From contig NZ_JACXLD010000011.1 of the NCBI RefSeq assembly GCF_014705705.1, forward strand, positions 1 to 41,515: 41,515 bases of DNA. Direction: 5' to 3'. The notes below the pieces were generated by a model. That model did not search any database, had not been told where the DNA came from, and saw only the letters and a program-made list of their open reading frames with translations. Source of the stretch: Spongiibacter pelagi. GTDB lineage: Bacteria; Pseudomonadota; Gammaproteobacteria; Pseudomonadales; Spongiibacteraceae. Shown piece after piece: positions 1-7,993 of the stretch. Numbering within the stretch: position 1 is the first letter of the stretch; every line of letters starts with the position of its first letter. The position numbers and the translations under genes are program-made.

Positions 1-453
1 TGGCAATGATAGATCAACTTCAATGCCTAACCCTTCGCGGTTGTAGTCGTCTAGCACATTGAAGGTGCGCAACTGTCGGCCGTCAGCAAGAGAATCGCTC
101 ATAAAATCTATTGACCAAACCTGATTGGGAGCGGTCGGCACAGATAGCGCATCAGGCTTGTCCCGCTTGATTCGCCGTCTAGGCTTGATGCGCAAGTTCA
201 GCTCAAGCTCACGGTAAATCCGGTACACCCGCTTATGATTCCAGCCGTAGCCTTTCACATTGCGCAGGTATAAATAGCACAGACCAAACCCCCACCGCTT
301 ATTCGTGGTTGTTAACCGCAACAACCAGTCGGCTATTAACTGATTCTCTGATGACAGCTTTGGCTGGTAGTAATAGCTCGACACACTGATGTCCAAACAG
401 TGGCAAGCCATTCGTACACTAATGCCGTAACGCTCTCTTGCTGCAGTCGCCAT
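1..453 (-). CDS. IS3 transposase OrfB, catalytic part (C-terminus outside window)
   Basis: This is the DDE integrase domain of the IS3 transposase, which cuts and joins the element's ends. From an ATG at 453 on the minus strand the frame reads [10 protein letters not shown]..., then a conserved SSYYYQPKL stretch, the YRIYREL region, and VWSIDFMSD, which holds the first catalytic Asp. NVLDDYNRE follows before the window ends, so the last catalytic Glu lies outside. The same frame is open upstream into the end of orfA ([10 protein letters not shown]), as expected if OrfAB is made by a -1 frameshift near 478-485. The ORF is intact as far as it can be seen. Confidence 0.85.
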   Translation of the reverse strand, partial: MATAARERYGISVRMACHCLDISVSSYYYQPKLSSENQLIADWLLRLTTTNKRWGFGLCYLYLRNVKGYGWNHKRVYRIYRELELNLRIKPRRRIKRDKPDALSVPTAPNQVWSIDFMSDSLADGRQLRTFNVLDDYNREGLGIEVDLSLP

Positions 454-473
454 CTCGCGACGCTGAGATGGCG

Positions 474-740
474 TTACAGCTTTCCCTCAAGGGCTTCCTG
501 CCGAATCTCGGCTTTCAGCCGTTCTTCGGCATACATCTTCTTAAGCCGCTTGTTCTCTTCTTCAAGCTCCTTCAGGCGCTTCATCATAGACGCATCCATG
601 CCGCCGAATTTGGCCCGCCATTTATAGAACATAGCTGAGCTCATGCCGTGTTCACGGCAGAGCTCAGGAACGGAAACTCCGCTCTCGTTTTGTTTCAAGA
701 TCGCCAGTATCTGGCTGTCGCTGTATCGTGATGTTCGCAT
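474..740 (-). CDS. IS3 transposase OrfA (helix-turn-helix)
   Basis: An 88-residue protein beginning [17 protein letters not shown]. It has the typical IS3 OrfA layout: a DNA-binding helix-turn-helix ([18 protein letters not shown]) in the first half and a leucine-zipper-like helix ([17 protein letters not shown]) in the second. The family's OrfA binds the IS ends and is fused to OrfB by frameshifting to give the active transposase. The stop overlaps the orfB frame by a few bases. Length is normal and no damage is seen. Confidence 0.9.
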   Translation of the reverse strand: MRTSRYSDSQILAILKQNESGVSVPELCREHGMSSAMFYKWRAKFGGMDASMMKRLKELEEENKRLKKMYAEERLKAEIRQEALEGKL

Positions 741-811
741 AGAAAACTCCTTTGTTTCAGTTTAATGGAATTTTCTACTAATAACCGTTACGTGTTTGCG
801 GGGGGATTACA

Positions 812-2406
812 ATGGCACTAACGGTACTGATGGCCAAGACCTAACTGTAGCTCCCAAACTGATTCGTTTGGCCACTACGCCACTCGGTTCAGAATTGACC
901 GGTATGTACGTTACCGACAATGGCGAAATGTTCTTCAACATTCAGCACCCAAGCAGCAGCCTTCCTGGCGATGAAGCGAAAGCCGCTGTAGGCGCATGGA
1001 CAGGCGTTGATGTTGACAGTATTGACCCACGCCAAGAAAGCATCACCGTTCCAGATCATACGTCTGCCGATGCGCAAACAACCCGTGTTGTTTCTGGCAG
1101 CTATCAAGTATTGGGTCGTTCAGGTGACACGTTCACCGGCGCATTGCCTTTTGGCTTCGGCAACATTACCACTGGCGATGAGAGCGCTAGCGTTCTGCAG
1201 TCAGAAAACCCAGACTTCAACGCCTTTATTCCTAGCAATGCAGATGGCAGCGAAGGCTTCTTGTTCTCTGCTTGGGAAGATCGCCCAGGTGGCGTAAGCC
1301 GTCTTGAAATCACCAAGCAAGGTGACGGTTCTTGGCTGGTAAATGACGCCTACAATGTTGATTTCAGTGCTGTAAATGGCACCATGATCAACTGTTTCGG
1401 TACTGTTTCTCCATGGGGCACTCCACTGACCTCGGAAGAGAACTACGAAGCAGAAAACACAGTTCGCTGGAATGATGCTAACTATTCAAATGGCTATCCA
1501 AACTACGCGGACGTGCAAAATATCCAGACCTATTTGGGCGGTACGTTCCCTAACCCATACGACTACGGCTACATTGTAGAAATCACCGATCCAAAAGAAG
1601 CCGCTCCGATCCCAGTGAAGCATTTCACCATGGGTCGCTCAGCCCACGAAAACCCCGTAATCATGCCTGACAAGAAAACTGTCTACTTGACCGACGACGG
1701 TTCATTCAAAGGCTTTTACAAGTTCGTGGCAGACGTTGCTGGTGATATGAGTGCGGGTACTCTATACGCCGCCAAGGTAACTCAAGACGCCACTAAAAAC
1801 CCAGAAAAAGCGGGCTTTGATATTGAGTGGATTGAGCTTGCCCACGGCACTAATGCGATGATCGAAACTTGGATCGATTCCTACGATGGCATTGACGAAA
1901 CTATGTATGTAGATGGCGCGACCAACTACATTTCTGATGCTGAAGTGACTACATGGGCCAACGGAGGGGCTGCTGATGACCGCGTGGCTTTCTTAGAAAC
2001 CCTGCGTGCAGCTAAAGCGAAAGACGCCACTGTTGAATTCAACAAAATGGAAGGTATCAACATCAATTACGATGGCCTTCACAGCGGTGCAGTACCATTC
2101 ATGTATGTTGCCTTTGCTGACGTAACAGGTGGTATGGCTGACGACGTTGGTGACATTCAACTTGATGCTGCCCGCTGCGGTGCCGTTTACCGCTTCGGTT
2201 TGGATTCAAACTACAATGCTAGCCGCATGGAGCCAGTAGTCGTAGGTGGCCCTTATGACAGTGCTGCAATTAACCGCTGCTCAGTAGACAATATTGCTGA
2301 TCCAGATAACGTTATCGTTCTTGACGATGGCCGAGTTCTGATTGGCGAAGACACTAGCGACCATAAAAACAATATGCTGTGGATCTACAACCCAGCAGGC
2401 AAATAA
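812..2406 (+). pseudogene. PhoX/DUF839-type phosphatase, 5' end removed by IS3 insertion
   Basis: About 530 codons remain open from the IS end to the TAA at 2404-2406. The sequence resembles PhoX/DUF839 phosphatases: PVIMPDKKTVYLTDDG, a central acidic region, and the C-terminal PDNVIVLDDGRVLIGED followed by NNMLWIYNPAG. PhoX enzymes are Tat-exported, calcium-dependent phosphomonoesterases. Here the start codon, any signal peptide and the N-terminal metal-binding part are missing, because the frame enters the IS terminal sequence at 811. The only upstream start, a TTG at 796, lies inside the IS end. I therefore call it a broken gene. The assignment to DUF839 is by eye and the exact substrate is unknown. 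Confidence 0.7.
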
Positions 2407-2471
2407 GCCTACCTCATAAGTAACTTTTAGGTTTCTTTTAAGCTTCTTGAAGGTTTCTTGAAAGTTGCTTG

Positions 2472-2506
2472 AAAGCCCCGGCCAAAAACCGGGGCTTTTC
2501 TTTTTG
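2472..2506 (+). terminator. Rho-independent terminator after the phosphatase gene
   Basis: A stem AAAGCCCCGG (2472-2481) pairs with CCGGGGCTTT (2489-2498) across a short A-rich loop, followed by TTTCTTTTT. It lies 65 bases after the phosphatase stop and just before the convergent fleQ-like gene, so it may act in both directions. Confidence 0.88.
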
Positions 2507-2527
2507 AGCGAATATTAAGTCTGCATA

Positions 2528-3541
2528 TCAGTCAGCGACAATACCGTACTTACGCATCTTCTCTATCAGTGTGGTACGGCGCAAACCCAGTAATTCTGCG
2601 GCGCGGGTAACGACCCCGCCGCACTGCTCTAACGCTTGCTGAATCCAGCCAATTTCTAACTCAATGATTCGTTGCTTCATATCGAAGCCCTGTTCTGGAA
2701 GGATTTCTATATTTGCCACTGACGAAACCAACTTCGTTGGCTCGTTTACAGGCAAATCGATTTCAATACCTTGACGGTATTTTTCAGGCAAATCAGCAAG
2801 CTCTACAAGATTGTCTGAATGAACAATCAACAATCGTTCAAGTAAGTTGGCGAGTTCGCGAACATTGCCCGGCCAAGGATAGTTCTGCAAAGCGCTAACA
2901 CATGTCGGCTTAAGCTTGAGGGTACCCAGGCCTTCCTCACTCAATTCCTGTGCTATTTGCTTGATCAAGCCGGGAATGTCTTCCTGTCTTTCCCTTAAGG
3001 CAGGAACACCGATTGGGAATACATTGAGGCGATAAAACAGGTCTTCACGAAACTCGCCCTTGGCAACACATTGCTCAAGATCCCTATGTGTTGCGGTAAT
3101 AATTCTTACATCAGCGGCGATATCTTTATTACCGCCAACCCGCTGAAATACTTTTTCCTGTAATACACGAAGCAGCTTTACCTGCATCTCCAGTGGCATA
3201 TCGCCAATTTCATCAAGAAATAATGTGCCTCCCAGCGCCAATTCAAAACGACCTGCACGTTGATTTATCGCCCCGGTAAACGCGCCCTTTTCATGACCGA
3301 ATAATTCACTCTCAAGTAAGTCCTTGGGGATCGCCCCGCAATTAATCGGGATAAAAGGCCCGTTGGCCCGAGGAGAATTAGCGTGAATAGCGCGGGCGAC
3401 TAGCTCTTTACCTGAACCTGACGCCCCAGAAATCAAAACAGTTGGACTTTTATTTTCCAAGCTCACAAGCAGCGCAAGAAGCTTCTGCATTGCCTCGCTA
3501 TAGAAGACAAGATCAGGGTAACGCGTGGAGTGTGCTGACAC
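2528..3541 (-). CDS. FleQ-like sigma-54-dependent activator without receiver domain
   Basis: A bacterial enhancer-binding protein that drives sigma-54 promoters. A central AAA+ domain has Walker A GASGSGKE, the sigma-54 contact loop GAFTGA, Walker [13 protein letters not shown] and an arginine-finger region. The C-terminus is a Fis-type helix-turn-helix ([21 protein letters not shown]), very like that of FleQ, the flagellar and biofilm regulator. At 337 residues it lacks the roughly 140-residue N-terminal domain of FleQ and starts almost directly with the AAA+ domain, like PspF-type single-domain activators. The start is a GTG at 3541. Its target genes are not visible here. Confidence 0.85.
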   Translation of the reverse strand: MSAHSTRYPDLVFYSEAMQKLLALLVSLENKSPTVLISGASGSGKELVARAIHANSPRANGPFIPINCGAIPKDLLESELFGHEKGAFTGAINQRAGRFELALGGTLFLDEIGDMPLEMQVKLLRVLQEKVFQRVGGNKDIAADVRIITATHRDLEQCVAKGEFREDLFYRLNVFPIGVPALRERQEDIPGLIKQIAQELSEEGLGTLKLKPTCVSALQNYPWPGNVRELANLLERLLIVHSDNLVELADLPEKYRQGIEIDLPVNEPTKLVSSVANIEILPEQGFDMKQRIIELEIGWIQQALEQCGGVVTRAAELLGLRRTTLIEKMRKYGIVAD

Positions 3542-3739
3542 GGCCTAATGAAATCCAGAATTTAAAAGGTAGTACAAAGAGTGTCACATTTTTGACAGAA
3601 TTAATATCTAAGCGTTGTAATCCATTCTAAGCGTCAAAAAGTTAACGCAACAGGATCTTAAGCCTTGCCGCTGAACGACCTGTCATTCAAAATTGCGCGC
3701 AACACATTGTCCCTTCAACAAAGGAAAAAGGCCGCCTCT

Positions 3740-4204
3740 ATGTCAGATGCCACGAGCAATCACTATTTTTTATCTTGGGATGAGCTGCATAGAGACACGC
3801 GAATTCTGGCCAAAAAACTCACCTACAAAAAATGGCAAGGGATTATCGGGATTGCGCGAGGTGGTTTGATTCCAGCCGCGATACTCGCTCGTGAACTCAA
3901 TATCCGCCTGATGGATACACTCTGTATTTCAAGTTATGACCATGATCGCCAAGGCGAACTTAATGTGCTTAAAGCCGTAGAAGGTAATGGCGCGGGCTAT
4001 TTACTGGTTGATGATCTTGTGGATACCGGCGTTACCGCAAAGGCCGCACAGGACATGCTGCCCGAAGCCACACTGGTGACGGTTTACGCGAAACCTAAAG
4101 CAAAATCACTGGCCGCGTTTTATGCCCGAGACTTTGAACAAGAGACGTGGATTCATTTTCCTTGGGATATTGCGCCCAGCTATAGCGAACCGCTAGTTAA
4201 GTAA
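3740..4204 (+). CDS. gpt: Xanthine-guanine phosphoribosyltransferase
   Basis: This enzyme salvages xanthine, guanine and hypoxanthine by joining them to PRPP. The signature region LLVDDLVDTGVTA is the PRPP-binding loop, IARGGLIPAAILAREL and CISSYDHD match the Gpt family, and the C-terminal WIHFPWD matches the enterobacterial enzyme's end. I use the ATG at 3740 (MSDATSNHYF), giving 154 residues as in E. coli Gpt (152). A longer frame from 3665 adds 25 residues with no family match. It is host backbone, ending 62 bases before the tRNA remnant. Confidence 0.88.
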   Translation: MSDATSNHYFLSWDELHRDTRILAKKLTYKKWQGIIGIARGGLIPAAILARELNIRLMDTLCISSYDHDRQGELNVLKAVEGNGAGYLLVDDLVDTGVTAKAAQDMLPEATLVTVYAKPKAKSLAAFYARDFEQETWIHFPWDIAPSYSEPLVK

Positions 4205-4266
4205 TCGCGCAAATAAAGCCCTTTTGCGTGGAAGGGGAATTGTCTATAGAATCCCTCCTCCCTTAA

Positions 4267-4309
4267 GTCCCGGTGGCACAGCTGGATAGCGCGGCCCCCT
4301 CCTAAGGGG
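4267..4309 (+). pseudogene. 5' half of tRNA-Arg(CCT), disrupted at the island's left attachment site
   Basis: Starting GTCCCGGTGGCACAGCTGG, the sequence gives the acceptor 5' strand, a D-arm and an anticodon arm: CCCC, loop CTCCTAA with anticodon CCT, then GGGG. After 4309 the expected variable loop, TTCGAATC T-arm and matching CCGGGAC acceptor strand are absent. A TATAGAAT -10-like box lies just upstream (4245-4252). The break falls right after the symmetrical anticodon stem-loop, a known crossover site class for tyrosine integrases, and an integrase gene follows. The likely attL core is about 4297-4309. A matching 3' half was not found elsewhere in the window. Confidence 0.8.
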
Positions 4310-4553
4310 ATTAAGTTTGATTTCAGACCCAATCCCTCAACTCACAAAACCTGCTTAAACCCATTTATTTCCTTTATTTATCAGATATTTAACAAATATT
4401 CAGCCAAGTTAAAGAAAATAAGAAAAATACACAAAATCCTAAAGTCCCCGTAAAAACACACCACATTTACACCACATTTAGCCATTTCTGTGGTGCATTT
4501 TTTGCAGATTCACTCTACCATTCACCCACATACCTCCTTCAGAATTCCGGTTC
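4310..4553. other. Attachment-site flank: direct repeats and hairpin upstream of the integrase
   Basis: This AT-rich stretch between the tRNA remnant and the integrase carries no gene. The word ACACCACATTT occurs twice in tandem within about 4458-4480, and CACCACA then pairs with TGTGGTG (near 4489-4495), followed by CATTTTTTT. The hairpin could terminate transcription. The short direct repeats could be integrase arm-binding sites. Both readings are inference from position. Confidence 0.45.
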
Positions 4554-5843
4554 ATGGCAATGATTTTCACACCAAAAGGACTTCGACAAGCGCAAGCAAA
4601 GCTTCTTCAAGGCAACGTCTTGAATAAGAACGGATCTGCGGTCTCTCGAATAGAACTTACCGATGAAAAAGAACCCTCACTGACCGCTGTAATCGGAAAG
4701 CGAAGTATCACGCTATATTCCAAAGCAACGAGAGGGAAACGTATTCAGCTTGGCAAGCTGGGTGAATCTGACATGGACGACCGGAAGTGGGTGTCTAAAG
4801 TGAGGGAACAGGCATTTCAAAATCGCATAGCCATTAAAAATGCCAAAAGAGAAAACAGAGCCATACTATCCAACAGCACACTGGTCACCCCAGGTGAATT
4901 ACCCCTCATAGACTACCTTGATGAGTATTATTACAAAGGTATTTTTAATAGCAGAAAAGCAAAGCCCCAAAAAAATAGCAAATCCCAAAAAGCCATGCGA
5001 TCACACTTCGGCAGCTTCATGCATAAAAAGCTTGTGGAAGTTACGCTTCAAGACTTTGACCACTGGAAAGAAAATTATGGGAAGCCTGTAATTGATAGCT
5101 TTGCCGGCACACTGACAAAACCAGGCGTAAAAGATGTAACGAAAGAGCGTTACTTCAAACCACTTGATGCCGTGTTTAATTTTGCAGTTCGCTGTGGTCA
5201 CATCCCCAGAAATCCATTTTTAGACCAAGAGGGCAATAAACCCACTTTCATCGACGACAAAGAAGATGCGGGCAGGCCACTTACAAGAGAAGAATTAGAG
5301 CGGTTAAAAGTCATACTTGAGAGTAGGCATATTCGTGACCGGGTCTTCTGCTTAATGTCGCTCGCGACGGGGGCGAGACCCTGTGAACTCATGGGAATAT
5401 CACTTAACGACATCGACTTCAGTCGAAAGCGTATTCTCCTACGCGCAGCATTTACAAAAACAAAAAAAACAAGGTATCTACAAATTAGTGACAAAACCGC
5501 TGATATGTTGCGAGATTATATTGAAGTCGAGAACGTCGACAGCATTTTATACAACAGCGAAAGGTGGCTGTTTAGAAACTATCGTAAAGGCCCCAACTAC
5601 GGACAAAGAATGAAGGAATTTCGACGCCCGTGGAATAGTATCAAAAGTGCTGCAATGATCGACAACAGACTCTATGACCTTAGACACACATTTGCAAAGG
5701 AGATCTACACACAGAAAAAAGACATTGTCATTACTAGTAGAGCGCTCGGGCATAGCTCGATCAAAACCACAGAAAATTACCTTAGCACCATTGGTGTTAA
5801 TCTCACAGAAGAAATCCTTAACCTCGATTCGCTTTTGTATTAA
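4554..5843 (+). CDS. int: Tyrosine recombinase / island integrase
   Basis: A 429-residue site-specific recombinase that would integrate and excise the island at the tRNA-Arg(CCT) site. An N-terminal arm-binding region (about 1-90) and a SAM-like core-binding region (about 115-225) precede the catalytic domain. In that domain I see the first Arg in TGARPCELMG (about residue 275), LYDLRHTFAKE (His-x-x-Arg box, with Tyr in place of the first His as in many members), LGHSSIKTTE, and the nucleophile in ENYLST (about residue 408). It reads away from the tRNA remnant, with its start 245 bases from it. A second ATG two codons downstream is an equal start candidate. All key residues are present, so it should be active. 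Confidence 0.93.
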   Translation: MAMIFTPKGLRQAQAKLLQGNVLNKNGSAVSRIELTDEKEPSLTAVIGKRSITLYSKATRGKRIQLGKLGESDMDDRKWVSKVREQAFQNRIAIKNAKRENRAILSNSTLVTPGELPLIDYLDEYYYKGIFNSRKAKPQKNSKSQKAMRSHFGSFMHKKLVEVTLQDFDHWKENYGKPVIDSFAGTLTKPGVKDVTKERYFKPLDAVFNFAVRCGHIPRNPFLDQEGNKPTFIDDKEDAGRPLTREELERLKVILESRHIRDRVFCLMSLATGARPCELMGISLNDIDFSRKRILLRAAFTKTKKTRYLQISDKTADMLRDYIEVENVDSILYNSERWLFRNYRKGPNYGQRMKEFRRPWNSIKSAAMIDNRLYDLRHTFAKEIYTQKKDIVITSRALGHSSIKTTENYLSTIGVNLTEEILNLDSLLY

Positions 5844-5934
5844 TTCCTCAAAACCCATAACAACGATAGCAATAGCCCCACCGAAGAGGGAAATAGCAAA
5901 CAAAGAAACCATCTCTCTAATATTTATTTATCGC

Positions 5935-5977
5935 TATAATATAGTTGACAAAATGCGCCCGCACATATATTATATTG
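5935..5977. promoter_or_regulatory. AT-rich operator-like sites upstream of the CxxC protein gene
   Basis: TATAATATAGTT at 5935-5946 and TATATTATATTG at 5966-5977 sit in the 254-base gap between the integrase and the next gene. The same words recur before other island genes (near 10763 and 37229). They may be promoter elements plus binding sites for an element-encoded repressor. Confidence 0.45.
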
Positions 5978-6097
5978 CTTAATATTATTCACTCCTAAAT
6001 CAGATTTTCAATACAGCTAACCGATTACGCATGACAATCCAGAAAAGAAACAGAGTTATTTCTTAAAAATTTATCAGCCACTGTCAAGGAAAGATAA

Positions 6098-6895
6098 TTG
6101 GAAGATCACAAAGCTGTTGATACAGAAAAACTAACCATTTCTGAATTAAGAAACTTACTTATCAGCAGGCTAAAGCATCTTCCCGGAGTTGACCGGAATG
6201 TCTCAGAACGCCTTGAGCCTGGATATTTGACCAAAGAAAGCCAAGATAAAATTGTAAGATCTGTCGCAGATCTAACGGATATGACGGGGAAAATTGTTCA
6301 GCATCTTCACGTTAACGGGGCCGGGCATCTTCAAGCTCAGCTCTATGTGAAAGGGTCAAAAAAAGTACGCTTTACTGAGACCTTTGAGGGACTGGGGTTT
6401 GATCAAATTTGCGGAATTTGTGGTGGCAAAGGAAAAGCTGTTCTCATGCTTGGAAACCGCATGACTCGCTGTGAAAAGCACCAGGATATTACAAACGTAT
6501 CAGATGAGCTGACCGTACCCAGCCAGCCCAATACTGGCCAAAAAAGATACTACGCAGATTTCCCTAGCCGATGGTCAAGAGTTCTCCTGCGATTTGAAGA
6601 TATTCTTTCGCAAGAAATCGATGGGGAGCGTATCGGCATCGAGCCTCCTATGAAGGGACACTACAACCTAGTTGAGCACCTCTGCCAAAAAATTGAAGAA
6701 ATCAATCAAGGCCCACTACCAGTGATGACTGATCTAAAATACGGTCGATCAGGTGATCTAGAAATGTATTTTGATGCATTAACTGACAGCCAAAGTGACC
6801 TTGTCGACATGGCCACCGATTTATCCAATGAAATTTGCGGAGTCTGTGGCGGTATGAAAGATCCGCAAATTACCTGTTGCTCGACTACTTTCTAA
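6098..6895 (+). CDS. Unknown protein with two CxxC motifs
   Basis: I do not recognise this 265-residue protein. It has two CGxCGG knuckles, QICGICGGKGKAV near residue 104 and EICGVCGGMKDPQ near residue 247. Each is followed by further Cys or His (RCEKHQ after the first, TCCSTTF at the C-terminal end), so two zinc sites are plausible. There is no membrane segment. The start is a TTG with a good AAGGAAAG ribosome-binding site just upstream; no closer ATG is in frame. It lies between the integrase and the mobilisation genes, with operator-like sites in front, so a role in transfer, replication or island regulation is possible but unproven. Confidence 0.6.
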   Translation: MEDHKAVDTEKLTISELRNLLISRLKHLPGVDRNVSERLEPGYLTKESQDKIVRSVADLTDMTGKIVQHLHVNGAGHLQAQLYVKGSKKVRFTETFEGLGFDQICGICGGKGKAVLMLGNRMTRCEKHQDITNVSDELTVPSQPNTGQKRYYADFPSRWSRVLLRFEDILSQEIDGERIGIEPPMKGHYNLVEHLCQKIEEINQGPLPVMTDLKYGRSGDLEMYFDALTDSQSDLVDMATDLSNEICGVCGGMKDPQITCCSTTF

Positions 6896-6939
6896 GTACC
6901 AACCGACCTACCCCACCCATACTGAAAAGCAGAGTGTCC

Positions 6940-7049
6940 AATTGGCCAATTCCAGTGGCAAGTTGGCCAACTCAGTGTCACATATACCAATCTAGTGGCC
7001 AAATCGCCAATTTCGTTGTCATCCCGTCCACTAGATTGGTCGATTTGGC
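6940..7049. repeat. Cluster of palindromes and inverted repeats, oriT- or iteron-like
   Basis: This gene-free stretch (6896-7233) is packed with TTGGCCAA-type words. Palindromes AATTGGCCAATT (6940-6951) and AGTTGGCCAACT (6961-6972) are followed by a perfect 13-base inverted repeat, ACCAATCTAGTGG (6986-6998) with CCACTAGATTGGT (7028-7040). A second pair is nested with it, GCCAAATCG (6998-7006) and CGATTTGGC (7041-7049). It lies just upstream of the RHH protein and relaxase genes, where a transfer origin would be expected. Binding sites for the RHH protein, or replication iterons, are alternatives. Confidence 0.55.
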
Positions 7050-7103
7050 ATTAAATTAATTCAAAAAGAAAATAAAAAAACAGCCCACACTAATATATTT
7101 TTT

Positions 7104-7117
7104 GATATAATATAAAT
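7104..7117. promoter_or_regulatory. AT-rich operator/promoter-like site before the mobilisation genes
   Basis: GATATAATATAAAT carries a TATAAT -10-like box and resembles the AT-rich near-palindromes found before other island genes. It lies about 120 bases upstream of the RHH protein start at 7234. Confidence 0.35.
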
Positions 7118-7233
7118 GATAGCAAGCAATATTCTGCAGATTAATCTCGGGCTTCGCCCTGATCTTCGTCTGAGAAATTCAGCTACGACGCCTCGGCGTC
7201 ATATCCACAATAATAAAAATAAAGAAGGTAGCC

Positions 7234-7635
7234 ATGGAAAATTTAACCACTTCTATTCACCACCCTTTCGGCGAGGTAAAACGCAATGCACGCGGACGCC
7301 GATCTTTGCCCATCGCGAAGCAGAGAACTCACAATCGAAACGTCAAATTCAACAGTACAGAGTTGGATTTCGTTGAATCAATGGCATGCAAGCATCAACT
7401 CTCACTTTCTGAGTACATCCGTACCACCGCTATAGGCGGTGAAGTAGACTCAAGAGAAAAGCAAAGCAAGCGGGACGCTATCAGCGCTCTGGGAACTGCG
7501 AGCAATGCACTCAACACACTTTGCGACAAAGCCCATGGTCGTGGAGGCGCTATAGGAAAATCGGAATGCGCTGAACTAGTCAGCGCGCTGAATCTTCTCG
7601 CTGAAATGATCTCAGATCTGCGCAATAAAGTCTGA
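7234..7635 (+). CDS. MobC-like relaxosome accessory protein (ribbon-helix-helix)
   Basis: A 133-residue protein with a basic N-terminus and a ribbon-helix-helix-like region: NRNVKFNSTELDFVESMACKH, then LSLSEYIRTTAIGG. The LSLSEYIR signature is typical of MobC/TraJ-type proteins that bind oriT and help the relaxase load. The C-terminal half is helical (NALNTLCDKAHG...LVSALNLLAEMISDLRNK), as in MobC. The start ATG has AGAAGG upstream. The stop is at 7633-7635, and the next gene's RBS overlaps it, so the genes are probably co-translated. The palindrome cluster just upstream is its likely target. Confidence 0.72.
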   Translation: MENLTTSIHHPFGEVKRNARGRRSLPIAKQRTHNRNVKFNSTELDFVESMACKHQLSLSEYIRTTAIGGEVDSREKQSKRDAISALGTASNALNTLCDKAHGRGGAIGKSECAELVSALNLLAEMISDLRNKV

Positions 7636-7642
7636 GGTCAAT

Positions 7643-7993
7643 GTGTTCAGAGCTTTATGTCTTTGCAGTGTAGCAGTAGCTACTTTCTATTTGTGCCGCA
7701 AAAGTCTCGATAACCCAGAATCGAGGCAGAACCCCGCGCCAACGCCAACGCCAACGCCAACGCCAACGCCAACGCCAACGCCAACGCCAACGCCAACGCC
7801 AACGCCAACGCCAACGCCAACGCCAACGCCAACGCCAACGCCAACGCCAACGCCAACAAGTAGCGTGAACAGAATACCGAAGAATCACACCACCGAAATA
7901 TTACCTGGTGAATCCACCGCCGATTATATGCGGCGCAGGCTTAGATCCATTCTCGACGGATACCAGAATGAGGAAGGCAACAATGATCGCTAA
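7643..7993 (+). CDS. Membrane-anchored Thr-Pro repeat protein
   Basis: A 116-residue protein with a hydrophobic N-terminus ([16 protein letters not shown]) that could be a membrane anchor, a long run of Thr-Pro pairs, and a charged C-terminal tail ([22 protein letters not shown]). The Thr-Pro rod is encoded by 19 perfect hexanucleotides. The start is a GTG with GAGG overlapping the previous stop, and its end overlaps the relaxase start (ATG at 7983, stop at 7991-7993), so it sits in a tight three-gene mobilisation operon. A Pro-rich rod between membrane and tail recalls TonB- or pilus-type spacers. Its real function is unknown; it could tether the relaxosome to the membrane. Confidence 0.65.
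   Translation: MFRALCLCSVAVATFYLCRKSLDNPESRQNPAPTPTPTPTPTPTPTPTPTPTPTPTPTPTPTPTPTPTPTPTSSVNRIPKNHTTEILPGESTADYMRRRLRSILDGYQNEEGNNDR
7741..7854. repeat. Hexanucleotide tandem repeat, (AACGCC) x 19
   Basis: Nineteen perfect head-to-tail copies of AACGCC run with no mismatch, inside the coding sequence for Thr-Pro pairs. Because the unit is six bases, slippage changes the length of the rod without changing frame. Perfect identity of every copy suggests recent expansion or active slippage. Confidence 0.98.

Larger units (their letters stand above)
1..811 (-). mobile_element. IS3-family insertion sequence (partial, cut by window edge)
   Basis: It contains an OrfA/OrfB transposase pair on the minus strand. 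Read on the minus strand, the element begins TGTAATCCCCC at position 811, which fits the TG...CA ends of IS3 elements, and orfA starts about 70 bases inside. The other end lies left of the window. The coding frame of the neighbouring phosphatase gene runs straight into the IS end, so the insertion broke that gene. The IS3 family call rests on the OrfA helix-turn-helix and the OrfB DDE motifs. The exact subgroup is not assigned. Confidence 0.85.

Noticed and set aside
4267-4553. A group I intron in the tRNA-Arg(CCT) anticodon loop, as known in some bacteria.
   Set aside because: Both strands of the anticodon stem are contiguous (CCCC-CTCCTAA-GGGG), and no 3' tRNA half appears downstream before the integrase.
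7655-7888. A minus-strand frame with a long Trp-Arg repeat.
   Set aside because: It is the antisense of the Thr-Pro hexanucleotide tract and has no start signal.
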